Source of the DNA: Myxocyprinus asiaticus
Taxonomy: Eukaryota; Chordata; Actinopteri; Cypriniformes; Catostomidae
Assembly (NCBI RefSeq): GCF_019703515.2
Contig: NC_059368.1
Location: 36,347,831-36,411,830 of the forward strand
Length of the DNA stretch: 64,000 nt
Direction: 5' to 3'
The notes under the pieces are model-generated. The model did no database searches. It was not told where the DNA came from and saw nothing but the letters and a program-made list of their open reading frames with translations. Positions 23,632-36,700 of the stretch are shown here, in pieces. The translations under genes were made by a program, and so were the position numbers. The stretch's first letter is position 1, and each line of letters begins with the position of its first letter.

Positions 23632-24788
23632 TTAAAGGGATAGTTCACCCAAAAATGAAAATTTTCTCATGATTTACTCGCCCTTATGCCATGGGATGTG
23701 TATGAGAACAGAACACAAATTGAGATTTTTAAAAGAGAACTCCAGCTCTGTAGGTCCACACAATGTAAGTGAATGAGTGCCAAAATGTTGAAACTTCAAA
23801 ATCCTCATAAAGGGAGCATAAAAGTAATCAACATGACTCCAGTGGTTAAATCCATGTTTTCAGACATGATATTATAGGTGTGGTTGAGACAGATCAATAT
23901 TTAAGACATTTGTTTTTTTTGTTTTTTTAATCCCCTTTTTCCTCCCAATTTGGAATTCCCAATTCCCAATGTGCTTTAAGTCCTCGTTGTTGCATGGTGA
24001 TTCGCCTCAGTCCAGGTGGTGGAGGATGAATCCCAGCTGCGTCTGAGATCGTCAATCAGCGCATCTTATCACGTGGCTTGTTGAGCGTGTTGCCACAGAG
24101 ACATAGTGCGTGTGGAGGCTTCACGCCATCCACCGCAGCATCCACGCTCAACTCACCAAGCGCCCCACCGAGAACGAACCACATTATAGCGACCACGAGG
24201 AGGTTACCCCATGTGACTCTACCCTCCCTAGCAACCGGGCCAATTTGGTTGCTTAGGAGACCTGGCTGGAGTCACTCAGCACACCCTGGGATTCGAACTA
24301 GCGAGCTAGCGAACTCCAGGGGTGGTAGCCAGCATCTTTACCACTGAGCTACCCAGGCCCCTAAGTCATTTTTTATTATAAATTCTCCTCCCTGCCCAGT
24401 AGGTGGCGATATGCACGAAGAATGTGAATCACCAAAAACAGAGGAAGAAGAATATGAAGTGGAAATTGACTGAGCAGGGAGGAGAATTTATAGTAAAAAA
24501 GGACTTACATTTAGGTTTATATTTATCTGTTTCTCACCCTCACCTATCAAATCGCTTCAGAATATATAAATTTAACCACCAGAGTTGTCTGGAGTACTTT
24601 TATTTAGCCCTTATGTGGGTTTTGGAGCTTCAAAATTTTGGCACCCATTCACGTGGATTGTATGGACCTACAGAGCTGAAATATTATTTTGTGTTCTGCA
24701 GAAGAAAGAAAGTCATACACATCTGGGATGGCATGAGGGTGAGTAAATGATGAAAACATTTTCATTTTTGGGTGAACTATTCTTTTAA
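23632..24788. mobile_element. GGGATAGTTCACCC MITE interrupted by a SINE
   Basis: The left end AAAGGGATAGTTCACCCAAA and right end TCATTTTTGGGTGAACTATT are inverted copies. The usual 400-600-bp interior (TGTAGGTCCACACAATG, CAGAAGAAAGAAAGTCATAC) is split by a tRNA-headed SINE at about 23925-24361. The insertion order is therefore MITE first, SINE second. Confidence 0.7.
23925..24361 (-). repeat. tRNA-derived SINE, copy 1
   Basis: On the minus strand it starts GGGGCCTGGGTAGCTCAG, with an A-box-like segment (TAGCTCAGTGGTAAAGAT) and a B-box-like GTTCGAATCCCAGGG. It ends in an A-rich tail facing the T-rich run near 23915. Two other copies lie at 39818-40246 and 61153-61590. Reading frames across it are chance. 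Confidence 0.75.
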
Positions 24789-25247
24789 TTTTCTGTTTTC
24801 ACAAAGTAGGCATGTACTTTTCAGAAAAGTGATTATTATCTGTTAACACTGTTTCTGTTTTGGGTCAATCTCAGAGAATGTTCTAAGACCCGAAACATAA
24901 TGAATCATTTTCATGGAAGACCGTTGAAGCGTGTAATCAAGTTGAAATGTTGTTTCTAATCAGTTATCATAAGATTAAGAAAAGTCACAAAGTATCAGAC
25001 TGAGCTCTTATAAGTGGTTTGCACATGTCTCTTAGAATAAGTCATTGTTTATAACAGCCTTCAGTTATCTTGTTTACCACATTGCATTCTTTCATTTGGA
25101 TTTCTTTTTAGGAAGAACACTGTCATTAATGGAATTGTAAGTATGCTGCTCCCTCTGCCACAGTTCTGTCAGGATCCATCTGTAAAAAAATTCACCTGAC
25201 AAACCTGTACTGGGCTGCATTTCCCGTAAACAATAGATCTTAGCTCT

Positions 25248-25819
25248 TAAAGGAATGTTCTGGGTAAAATACAAGTTAAGGTCAATCGACAGCATTTGTG
25301 GCATAATGTTGATCACCACAAAACTTTTTTTTACTCACCACTCCTTTTATTTAAATATCAAGGTTACAGTGAAGCACTTACAATGGAAGTGAATGGGGCC
25401 AATTTTTGGAGGGTTTAAAGGCAGAAATGTGAAGCTTATAGTTTTACAAAAGCACTTATATTAAAACTCATGTATTATTTGAGCTGTAAATTTGTTTAAA
25501 TTGTAATTTTTACTGTCATTTTAGGGTTTTAGGATTTGTTGACATCACATCGTCATGGCAACGAAGTTGTCAAATTGGCTATAACTTTACACAGAAAAGT
25601 TAGTATGTGATTTTATCACACTAAAATCATGTTAACACACATTTTGTTTGTCTTGTGGCTATACTTTTGAAAAAGTGAATATTTTAATGTTCAAAAATTG
25701 GCCCCCATTCACTTCCAGTGTAAGTGCCCCTCTGTCATTGATCAATATATGTAATCAATATTAAGCCACAAATGCTGTCGATTGAGATTAACTTGTACTG
25801 AACCCGGAACATTCTTTTA
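25248..25819. repeat. MITE with AAAGGAATGTTCTGGGT ends, copy 1
   Basis: The left end AAAGGAATGTTCTGGGTAAA and right end ACCCGGAACATTCTTTTA are inverted. The sub-terminal GACAGCATTTGTGGCATAAT is mirrored by ATGCTGTCGATTGAG. Copies also lie at 45664-46826 and 49103-49720. Confidence 0.65.
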
Positions 25820-25907
25820 TGAGCGTTCTCTACGTGCGAAGTTACGAACATTCTTTCATTTTTTTCACGTGCGTTTGCCAACACTACACTTAGCAAAGAT
25901 GCACTTT

Positions 25908-26056
25908 AACGCTACGTTTCCACTGGTGCGGAAGAAGTCCACTCAAAGCTGCTCACAACGCTAGGGAATAGCTTGCTCCGTGCTGCTGTCAATCCCACAA
26001 TCCACCAAGCTTGCTCAGCTTCGCTTACAACGCGCCAGTGGAAACCTACGGTAGGT
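25908..26056. repeat. Short inverted-repeat element
   Basis: GCTACGTTTCCACTGGTGCG on the left is mirrored by CGCGCCAGTGGAAACCTACG on the right. It is about 150 bp and non-coding. A second repeat start (GCCCCGTTCACACCACC) follows at about 26070. Confidence 0.45.
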
Positions 26057-26591
26057 GCTACTCTAAAGCCCCGTTCACACCACCACCACCAGTGTCATCA
26101 CGCAACGAAGCAACACAATCCCATTAATTTTCAATAAGAGCACAGTGACTTCCGGCAACACGAGACGTGGCGACCGATGGCAACAGAGATCGCCGTGACG
26201 AGCAACAAGACTATAGCACTCGCAATATCTCCTTCACTGACTAACCTATCTAAAAGATGTGTAAACGTGTGTGTGACGTGTGTGGAGAACGTACGTTCGT
26301 TACAACGTCTATGGCGCTCGGAATATGTCACTAGAGGGCGCTACTGACAAGTACATTAGACATCACGATAACACACGTTTATAGTATGTGTGTGTCAGTC
26401 ATGTCACGCTGCACTGGAGACGTTTACACGGCAATAACGCGTACCTGTTGATTTGTGTAGACGTCAAGGCAGTGTCACTTTAGAAACTTAAGCATGTGGA
26501 TTGCATCACAACAATGGCATCCCTTATGGAGGGAACTCCGTGCCGAAACCCAAGCGTCCAACCGACTGACAGACCGACCGAACATCTAACC

Positions 26592-28311
26592 CAGTGTTTC
26601 CCAACCACTGTGCCATGAAAGATTGTCAGGTGTGACGTGGAAAATTATCAAATTTCACAAAATAAATAAATGCATGAAACAAAAATTATAATTTCAGGGA
26701 TCCAAACTCCTCACCTTTTGGAGAAATTTGCTGTTTTGAAACCATAATCGGTCACTTTTGTGATTGTGAAGAGCAATGATTAATGTGCAAAAGTGACATA
26801 TTTATACACGTTAAGGGTCTTTCACATGACTCACGTCAGCACTGCAGAATACATTGAAGTCTATGAAGTGATGCCACTTTACACCAAAGTGTTTTCACAC
26901 ACACATTTTTGCTTCACCAATAATGTCTTTGAGAGTACTAAGCAACAAGAAATATTTAAAAACTGGCATTGAATGTCTCATAATTTCTTTTAATTAAATA
27001 TTACCTTATCGTTTACGAATATCAGAGGCCCCAGTTATTGAACTCATTTAAATTCACCAAGAAAATGCTTAGACCTAAACATAAACGAGTCCTTTTATTA
27101 CTTTCTGCTATCAAAGCAACTGCAAGATTTTTCTCTCTTCCAAATACATGTTTTCAATGTTTATTGTGCACACCTCCCGCTTTTTTATGTGGCAAACTCG
27201 TAAAATCGCCCCTCTGTGACACTTTCTGCAACTTTGTCATGTGGAGGGCAATGCGGCGCTTGACGCTGGCGTTGAACGGAGCGTTGACGCCTCGACTTAA
27301 CTCAAGTGAAATGCGCTTTACAATGATGAAAGAACATTATTGAAACTCAAAATTATTATTATTTGTCTATTATTGTGGTCTTTTCTGATAAAAGCCATGC
27401 TCAGCAGTTTAAATAGGCTACTGCAGGAAAATGATACCGTAGATCTGCTTTGTGTTTATAATTCTTGTACTGAAGTCAGAAGATTTGTAGCCATGCAAGT
27501 TTTAATAAAGGAGAAGGTAAGGACGTTATTGAAACTCACTATTATTAGACTATTATTGTTGTCTTTTTGGATGAAAAATAATGCTCAGACTGAAGGAAGA
27601 CTATAGATCTGCTTTGTTCTTTTAATCCTTAAACACTATAAAGTCTCTTGGTAGATTTCGGTCATGAAGGACTCAAAATGATTCACTGACTCACTCATAG
27701 CACATAAGACGCTCAATTGTCGCCACCTAGTGACGTTTCCAGAAGGGGTCACTGAACTAATCAGTTAATAAAATTGAACACATTTGTGACACAGAAGCAA
27801 GCCTCACCAAAATACTCTTTATTTTGCAGTTAATTCTGCACAATTGTAAACTTGAATAAACTTGAATCACTAAAATAGCTGGAATTGGTGCTTTTAGCTT
27901 ATTCTTTAAAAAAAATATCTCCAGAAAAAATGTTCATGGACCAGTGATTGTCTTACCTTTTTCGCCCCTCATGAGTTTGCATCCCTGTAATTTGTTGTGG
28001 CATTGCAAGAACAAATCTACAAATTAGAAAAGAAGCAAAATTGTTGTTTTTTCATTACCCATTTAGCGCTCTTGCCACCTGTGACCTCACACAGTGTAGC
28101 CTACTTATGTGACTTGTTTTTTGTTTTTGTTTTTTTTTTTGCATAGCCGAATTTCAAACATTACAAGTAAACATGCTACTAAGACGGACAGAAAACATGG
28201 ACAAGTTCTTGAAAAGGAAAAATATTGACGATGGTTAGCCTATGTGGAATAGTGGTGTGCCGTAGAGCTTTTTAGTCATAAAAAGTGTGCCTTGGCAGAA
28301 AAAAGGTTGGG
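26592..28311. mobile_element. hAT-like element with 8-bp target duplication
   Basis: It starts CAGTGTTTCCCAACCACTGT and ends in the inverted form (GCCTTGGCAG...AGGTTGGG). The last few bases of the right end are missing. Both sides carry ATCTAACC (26584-26591 and 28312-28319). Reading frames at 27038-27606 are not recognised. Near the right end, 28195-28236 encodes MDKFLKRKNIDDG, which looks like the N-terminus of a hAT/ZBED-type transposase followed by a stop. The element is a defective derivative. Confidence 0.65.
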
Positions 28312-28725
28312 ATCTAACCGAACATCTGACTGAACGTCTTGTGCATTGAGCGTCTTACACGGCTGGTGACCCACGTGATGACCTGACGTGACGTCAACAT
28401 CTTGAAATGAGCTGGATTTTAACTAGGTAAGGAGCCAAGCTGTTGTTTAAAGACTATAAATGGACAATACAAGCACTAGATGTAGATATTTTATACCTAA
28501 AACAATACTCAACCATTTTTCCTGTGTCCTGCTGTACTTCCCTCAATAAGCATTCAGAGAAAAGTGTTTATTATAAGGCTATTATAAGTCATTCTGAGTG
28601 ATGAACTGATAGCTAAAAAAAAGCTACCACCTGTCTATCATGACTTTCTCTGATCATTTTGAAAGAAACGTACACATATTCCATGACAGAAGGATCTGAA
28701 GTTCTGTTTTCATTTTTCAAAGGCA

Positions 28726-28744
28726 GTGTGTGTGTGTGTGTGTG

Positions 28745-28783
<39 letters not shown>
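28726..28783. repeat. (TG)n microsatellite
   Basis: TG units with one CA interruption. Confidence 0.95.
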
Positions 28784-28787
<4 letters not shown>

Positions 28788-29850
28788 TACTTAAAGAGAG
28801 CAAACATACTGTACATACATACATAGAAACAAAGTCTTAATTAATGTCTTTCTATTTTTTCATACTATTATGAAATATATTATTATTCATCCATATATCA
28901 ATTTTTCATATAATTATTTGTCAAATTGCTTAATTTTATGTTGTGTGCTATATTGTCTCACAAGTTAGAGATAAAGAGTTTCAATTTCAAGGTCTTCAAC
29001 GTCATGGGACGATGTTGTGGAGAAGTAATTGTCCATTGACTTTGCATGGTCTAGTAACACTTGTTGAATTTGTGCTGGTCAAACAAAGTCAGACTGAGCA
29101 TTGAGAAAGACGCAATTAAGAATATTCAATAAACTCTGCTCAATTTTACCATCACTTTGTCTCCTGCCTTCTTCTGTATTCCCCCTCCTGACTCTTGGGC
29201 TGGTAGGAGAATAAGTTAACATAACAAGCTGTTGATGTTGACTGGTTTTGGAAGTCAGACAGAACTCTGATATATGGATATCTTCTGACCGAGAGAGAGG
29301 TCTTGTGTACATTAGATCTAACATGCATTTTCACTGCCTCATGTTTTCATTTTCTAAGCATATTGAATACTGTACATGGCATCACATCTCTGTCTATAGG
29401 CTATACACATAAGTGGTGGGTGAATGAATTGCAGAGTAAAGGTACATCAAATAAAATTAAGTAAATAAATAAATAACATTTAAAATACAAATACATTTTT
29501 CCCATCTGAATCCATACATTAATTTCAAGATTTTCAAATTGCAGGTTCTGCCTACTGTACAATGTTCACACTCCAAACAAAACACTCCAAATGAATAAAT
29601 TGTTGATTATTGTTATTTGCACAGACACCAGTATTCATATTGATAATTATATTTCAATCCATCATTCTTTATATGTTCAGTCTCTTTGTTAGGGCTGGTT
29701 ATTGCGATACGTATCACCATACATATGTCTGTCTGTCTGTCTGCCTATCTGTCTGTCTTTATCTTTCTTTTTGGAGAAGGTTTGGCACAAGGATTTACAG
29801 GGGAATTAAAAAATGTTACTTCATATCAAGAAATGTTGCAGACCCTTGCT
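28784..29850. other. Intergenic, no gene seen
   Basis: AT-rich sequence with short chance frames. A CTGT tetranucleotide run lies at 29726-29758. No splice-bounded exon was found. Confidence 0.4.
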
Positions 29851-30063
29851 GAAAATACCAGCTAAAACCAGCTTAATCTGGTTGCCCAGCCTAGCCAGTC
29901 TGGTCAGTTAGCTGGTTTCAGAGGGGGTTTGAACACTTTTTAGCTGGTCAGGCCAAGACCACCCTGACCAGCTAAGACCATTCTGTCCAGCTAAGATCAC
30001 CCTGACCAGCGAAGATCAGCATGAGCATTGAAGGCCAGCTAAGACCAGCCTGACCAGTTTAAA
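29851..30063. repeat. ACCAGC/GACCAGCTAAGA repeat array
   Basis: Tandem CCTGACCAGCTAAGACCA-like units and the inverse TTAGCTGGTTTCAG. It is the longest example of this repeat family in the window and is followed by a (CA)n tract. Confidence 0.55.
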
Positions 30064-30089
30064 AAAAGGGTTCAAAACCCCTTTAAAAC

Positions 30090-30092
<3 letters not shown>

Positions 30093-30129
<37 letters not shown>
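30093..30129. repeat. (CA)n microsatellite
   Basis: About 18 CA units adjoining the preceding repeat. Confidence 0.95.
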
Positions 30130-30131
<2 letters not shown>

Positions 30132-30237
30132 TTTAGCAGCATCATTTATTCAATTGGCCTGCAGTGCTCTATGAAACAGCAAACAGAAAATAGGAAAAAA
30201 GCATGTATTTGCTCCATAGGCTAAACATGAGAAAAAT

Positions 30238-30591
30238 GGCGCCATCTGGTGGAAAATATTAAAAATTCACATTTTGAAGCCAGGGCTCTGGAATGAAAGC
30301 ATAATAAAATAGAATTCATGATTTTATGCTTTAATGGCACTGGGATCAAATATTGCAGTTTTAATGGGTTTCAATGGGGACATTTTTGTCCTGAAGGTCC
30401 TGAGTGTAACTATTTTGTGTACACAGTGTATTATAGATGTATTACAGGAACTGAGGTTGAAATATCAAAATTCCCCCCAAAAATACACACCTTTGGCAAA
30501 ATTTATGCCGTTGGCATTAACACAGCCTGAATTATCGAAAAAACAAAAAATGAAAAAGACAAAAATGTCCCGAAGGTCGCACAAGGGTTAT
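30238..30591. repeat. Inverted-end repeat just upstream of RSPH3
   Basis: The right end, ATGTCCCGAAGGTCGCACAA then GGGTT, is the inverse of a widespread fish MITE end (AACCCTTGTGCGACCTTCGG). A matching left end is not clear; the left side has GGCGCCATCTGGTGG. The element ends only about 20 bp before the RSPH3 X-box motifs. Confidence 0.4.
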
Positions 30592-30611
30592 GCCGGAAGT
30601 GTAAGCAGACG

Positions 30612-30623
30612 GTTGCTGGCGAC
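30612..30623 (-). promoter_or_regulatory. X-box (RFX site), upstream copy
   Basis: The minus strand reads GTCGCCAGCAAC, an exact match to the RFX consensus GTNRCC-RGYAAC with zero spacer. It is 110 bp before the RSPH3 ATG. RFX factors drive motile-cilia genes, which fits a radial-spoke gene. Confidence 0.65.
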
Positions 30624-30624
30624 A

Positions 30625-30638
30625 GTCGCCACGGCAAC
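30625..30638 (+). promoter_or_regulatory. X-box (RFX site), downstream copy
   Basis: GTCGCCACGGCAAC matches GTNRCC-N2-RGYAAC exactly. It begins two bases after the first X-box and lies 95 bp before the RSPH3 ATG, in opposite orientation to the first. Confidence 0.75.
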
Positions 30639-30733
30639 AGTGACAACAAATGCAGAAACGAGTCCATCTTTCAACAACATTTACTGATTTCAGCCTCAGT
30701 TACACATCTGATACCCCCGTTTAAACGAAGGAA

Positions 30734-33700
30734 ATGACCTCAACATTACAGCCACAGAATGAGTCGCAGAGCGGGGTTTACACGTTTTCCAGCCGTCCGC
30801 GTCCGGTTCCCAGCCGCCCCAAATATAGAAACACCGCTCCACTGCTGTGAGTCTCTCAACACCTCACATTCACTTCCATCTTTTGCCCATTTAACAAGTT
30901 CATGAAGTTCACAGGCTTTTAGTAACTATCTCTGAGACATGTTACTACTCCAAAAACTTAAATTAATATAGGATCTCCTTGAAACATTGTAATGTTGTGT
31001 AATTTTGTAAAGACAGTTGTGGCTAAAAGCAAGATACCTCAGTTTAATTGTAGTAATGATAACTGTGGAATTTTGGCGGAATTGTTTTTATTTTTACCAT
31101 GTTTTGATAAAGTATCTTGAACATGGGTTTCTCTTCGATACAAAATGCAGGAACTATATGGGGGCGTGGTCTAAGATGATGACGTATGATACAGTATACT
31201 GTCATGTTATTAATAATAAAGTTTAAAAAAACAAAAGGTTTAAATGACCTTAAATGAGGGTTGTTTTAAACTTTGTCGTTTTCTTCTGCATTCACTCAAA
31301 AAATTATAATTTTAAGGTTTACACATTTCGATTTCATAACAAAATTCCAGAGGTATTTTTGATAAAATACCATTAAAAAAATTATTATTTTAAGTTTCAT
31401 TAATTGAATTTGGTTAAACATTACACAATTCAATTAGATGGAATTTTGAAATTGAAATGTTTAAATATTAAAAATAGGCTAAAATATTTTTTAGTGCTTA
31501 TAATATGTTTTCATAGGTTTTGGCTGTCTTGTAAGAAAGGTCTGGTTAAACAGAGGTTGGTTAAATAAAACTCTTGCTTCACTGTATGATACAGAAATGA
31601 AGAACAGGGCAGTTACGGAAACATCATGTATGACCGACGTATTGTCCGAGGAAACACATATGCTCAACATGTACTACCCATTGTGAGTATTTCTATATTC
31701 AGGGAGCGTAGAATCCTCTCTTATTAGAACAGATATAGTTTGTGTTGTCTGAAAGTTTAATGTAAGAATTGCTTTTTTCATTTAAGAGTGAATAACGTTA
31801 TTTCTTTTTTTTTACAGTTTTGCTTTGTACTGTCCACATTTTACCTAAATTGGTTGGCAATACTTCTTGCTCCATGTTGATGGCACCTACTTTCATATTA
31901 AAGTCATTAAATAAATAGAAATGTGTTTTTCAGACATCTCAGACTGATCCAGTCGATTTCCTCAGACAACAGGAAGCCAGAAGAAAAGCTATGTCCAGGA
32001 AGAGGGTGAAGGAACAGTTTGGGCTGAAAACACCAGAACCACTGGAGGGCAGAAAGAACATAGATGTGCAGACAGGTAGTGAAGTTATCCGTCAGTCTAG
32101 ATTGGTGTCCAAATTTCAAAATGGACACACAGTCTGAGGCTCTTATTGTTGAGCTCGAATCAAACTTAAGTCATAAAAACACTGACTTGAGACTTGTCTT
32201 GGACTCCAAATTAGAGACAATAATCTAGGTCAACAAGGAGAAGTATTTTCTCTGAATATCGCAACACTGTTTAGATAAAGAGTCTGTCATGCACTTGTTT
32301 TTCCTGTGTATGTGTAATAATTTGAATGTGTATTCCACAGCAGTGCTTCAACATGATGACAAGAGCTGGATTAATATTTTAAGGTTTAAAGTCATTGATG
32401 ATTGGATATACAAAGTGGCTGATGAATAAACTATTAATATTTAAAGTGCATGGTTTTAAAGGTAAAAATTATCTTCTGATTCAATTAAAGCCTCACATAC
32501 TCTCTTTTATACAGTATTAGATAAGTGTGACTTAATGAAGAGGAAATCCCTATAAATAAATGTATAAAAGTATATGAAAATAATTGTACTGCCACAGGTT
32601 TAGAAAACCAACCTGCAACTATCCACCTTTTTCCTGAATGTGGAAGTGTTCCACGATTCGACTGTTTTCAACATCCGGTCTCCAATTTTTTAACTTGCAT
32701 TGGCATATATTCTCCAGCGGGTAATGGAGTGTTTAAGGTATTACATTTGTAAAAATTGTCAAAAAACATGTGGCTGTACAGTGCAGATACTTCACAGTCG
32801 AGATTACCATTTTTTTTTTTTATTGACAGTGCCTCAACTGACATTATATGACCTGACATGAAACGATGGTCCGAAATTAATTACTGTTGTTATGTAATGA
32901 CAGCCAACAACAGCCTGAAATTCATTTTTACTCCAAGAAAACTTAAATGGTTGTTGTTCTCCATCTGGATCACTCATTTTTGCAGTTTTTACATTGCGTC
33001 TCGAGACCAGAAACAGAAAACCGGCAATTAGAATCATCATGGCGCTGCCCAGTGGTTGCTCAGGAAAACTGTGGATACAGAGACTTGATTCTTGGATGGA
33101 ACTTAACACAAAGACTTGAGACTTGACTTACATTGAAAACACTGATAAGTTGACTCTACTCAATTGATTGAGTTAACTCATTTCCTCAATTGAATTGAGT
33201 AATGGCGTCTCCAAAAGGTGAGCAATGAAGTTCACCTAACTTGGTGTTCATACAGATTTAAGTTAAGGTGACTAGATGCAAGTAGATGAAACTCAGATTT
33301 GTTTTTTAAATGTTGTTGTTTCAACTAAATAATTTAAATTGAATGGACTCAAATTTAGGTCATACAATGACACAGCTTAAATAATGAAGATTATAACTGA
33401 TTCTTGATCAGTCATCAAATAAACGTATTTCTCCGCATAAATGCCTGTAGTTCTGCTGCATATGCACAAGGAGAATTGAGATAGTGTTAGCAGGGTCCAT
33501 CCAACTTGACCAAAGGGGACACAGATGTATGGAGTGAATTTTTAAAGTAAATAAGTCCAAAGAACTTAGATATTTGAGTTCAAGCCAAAAACTTGACCTT
33601 TCACGCAATGTTTAATTAAGAGAACTTGATTTTTCCAGTAATGACAACATTAGGGAAGTGTACAGCAGTGTAGTTTTGGCCTTGAAAGACTTGACTTGGA

Positions 33701-36700
33701 CTTGTAACAAAAGAACTGAGACTTGACTTGGACTCTGAGTCTGAGTCTGAGTCTGAGTCAGGGACTTATTTAAACATGTTTGGATAATACCGTGTTTGAG
33801 CACCAGAGTTCAAGAGGCTGATCAAGGCTCTTACTGATGCATATTGTAGAGACGTATCTGGAGGAGTTGAGTGATCATATAGAAGACGCCAGTGTGGAAT
33901 GCCAAACAGACATGTTCCTGGACAAACCGGCCACTCCCCTCTTCATTCCAGCTAAAACTGGACGAGATGTAGCCACACAGATAGAAGATGGAGAGGTGCA
34001 GTATGGATTCTCTTAGTTGTCACTTTTTGCATGCACCTGTTCTTGCAATATTTTGCAGTTCTCACACCCTTTGCATTTCATGCCCTCTGTTCAGTATTAA
34101 TGCAACAGCAATTAATTGTAGTGAAATATTTAATACTATACAATCACGTTAATTCAGTCTTTAAAATGAGTCATGCAGGTAACCATGGCAAGTGAAGGTT
34201 TGTTAAAAAATGTTGTGGATAATATCTGTTTATCAGCTCAGGGCTGAAAGTCTGATTTTGCTGCTGTTGGTCTTGGTCGCAGCTGTTTGATTTTGATATG
34301 GAGGTGCAGCCCGTGCTGCAGGTGTTGGTGGGGAAGACAATAGAGCAGGCCTTGCTGGAAGTGGAGGAGGAGGAAGAGCTGGCCAGCTTGAGGGCCCAGC
34401 AGCAAGTATTCAAGGAGATCCGCGATGCTGAGCTGGTGGAGGTACAGAGGATGGAGGAGAGGGAACGGCGCCTCTGTTTAGAGAAGGTGAGAATCACTCC
34501 AATTTCATGCAGCTCAGCCACAGGTGTTCGTCGTCGTCATGGCAACAGAGAAACAGGACACAGAACCATTTTATTTTGTGGCAATAATGGCACGATTTGG
34601 TGGAAGGTGGTTGAACTGGTCCATGCTATATGGATTGGTGCATTGTGACCTGAACTAATTTTGATTTGCTAGAGTTTGCTCATCACTCCTGAAGGTGTGA
34701 GCTGCGTGTTTATTGTTCTAGCAAAGTGCATGAGGGTTGTTGACAAATTACATGGCATTTTTTATTCAACATCAATATTTTAGGATAATATTAATATATG
34801 ATATGTTCAAGGGAAACTACGGAAGGCGCTGGTGTAGGCTCTAGCACCCCCCACGAGCCCGTGACACTACATAGGATAAGTAGGTGTAGAAAATGGATGG
34901 ATGGACAGGGATATTGATTATTTTATTTGCAGCCCACTTAAATAGTCAACAAAATATTTTTTTAATTACATGTTGTCTTTTGATTAATATGAGACCATTA
35001 AAACATAATATTAGGAATTTGGGGGAAAAAATAGTTTGAAATAGCTTTAGATGAATAGCATGTGTGGAAATAATATTTTGAAATAAATTGTAAAAATGAA
35101 TCATAAAAATGTCTTTAATTGGGGTCAGTAGTAACACTAAAACTATTTAAAAACAATATTAAGACTTAAAGGGATAGTTCACCCAAAAATGAAGATTCTC
35201 TCATCATTTACTCACCCTCATGCAATCCCAGATGCAGAAGTGTATAGTAACGAAATACAAATACTTCGTTACTGTACTTAAGTACAGTTTTTTTTTAATA
35301 TTTGTACTTTACTTGAGTATAAATATTTCTTTGGACTTACACTTCACTACATTTTGAAGAGAAAATTGATACTTTTACTCCGATAAATGTCTCCAGACCC
35401 TTTCGTTACTTCTGCGACTGAACGCCGCAAAAAAAAAAAAAAAAAAGAAAAAAAACAGATGTATGTGCAAAAATGCATGCAGACCCACCATAGTGATATG
35501 TGATTCATTGAAAGAATCATTTAAGTCGAATCTTTTACATTTGATTCCTTTGAACTGAACAAAAAGATTCAAAAAGCGGTCTGAATGATTCGGTTTGCGA
35601 ATCACGAATCTGAATAAAAATCACAATAGATGCACGCGCCAGATTACGTGTTCCGTCGTCTGTCTCCACGGGGGAAGACAAGAAACTGCTCATGTGAGTT
35701 TAAGTTTTTTTTGTTTTTTTGGACTAATTCATTTGATAAATTTAGGCTTAAATATTATGTAAGCTGTTAAATAATGAAGTTATGTGCGATTAGTCTCCCG
35801 CCTTTCCAGGAGACCTCATATAAAAGTCAATCACATGCGTTCACATTTTACATTTAAACAAGGTGCTATGTGTATGAATAATTACCAGCGCTCATAAAAA
35901 TGTCCAACATTTATTTTTATATTTTATGAAGATGTCAAAACTAGTTTTCTGGTGGTTGCTAGGGCATGCTATGCAGTTGTCAAGGTGATCTCTGCTGTGT
36001 GTTTTGGCGCATTGCTACAGTATGTGGTTGCCAGGTTGTTACTATGCTGTTGCAAAGTTGTTTTCTGTGTTTTTGCACATTGCTCTGCAGTTGACAGTGT
36101 GTTCTAGGTGGTTGTCAGGTTGTTGCTATGCTGTTGCAAAGCTGTTTTAACTGTGTTTCAGCACATTGCTATGCAGTTGCCAGGTTGTTCTGGGTGGTTG
36201 CTGGGTGGTTGCTTATTGGCCCAAATGAAAAGAGCCCACCTCTACAAGTCTCTGTTCTGGTCACTAATATGACTCAACTCCGTCCTTCAGTGTTCCAATT
36301 TTTATGGACTGTGGTGTTTATTTACACATCCCATAAATATGATTATTCTGATGTGACTTGAATGTGCCATTAAAGGGATAGTTCATTTAAAAATGAAAAT
36401 TCTCTCATAATTTTCTCACCCTCATTCGATCCAAGATGTGTATGACTTTCATTTTTTTTTCTGCAGAAAACAAACGAGAAAAGATTTTCAGAAGAATATC
36501 ACTGTTATGTAGGTCAATTCAATGTAAGTGAATGGTGGCCAGACCATTGAAAGTGTCTTCTGAATGGATCCAATTGGTTTTGTGTGAGAATAGACCAAAA
36601 TATAACTCCTTTTTTGACTATAAATCTTGACATTAGCAGTCTCCATGGCGATCAGGATTTCAAGCTCGATTACACATCCTATAGCACCATATAGGGCTCT

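Noticed and set aside
34171..34521. 116-aa minus-strand frame rich in serine
   Set aside because: It is antisense to the coiled-coil exon of RSPH3; Glu/Leu/Gln codons read backwards give Ser-rich runs.
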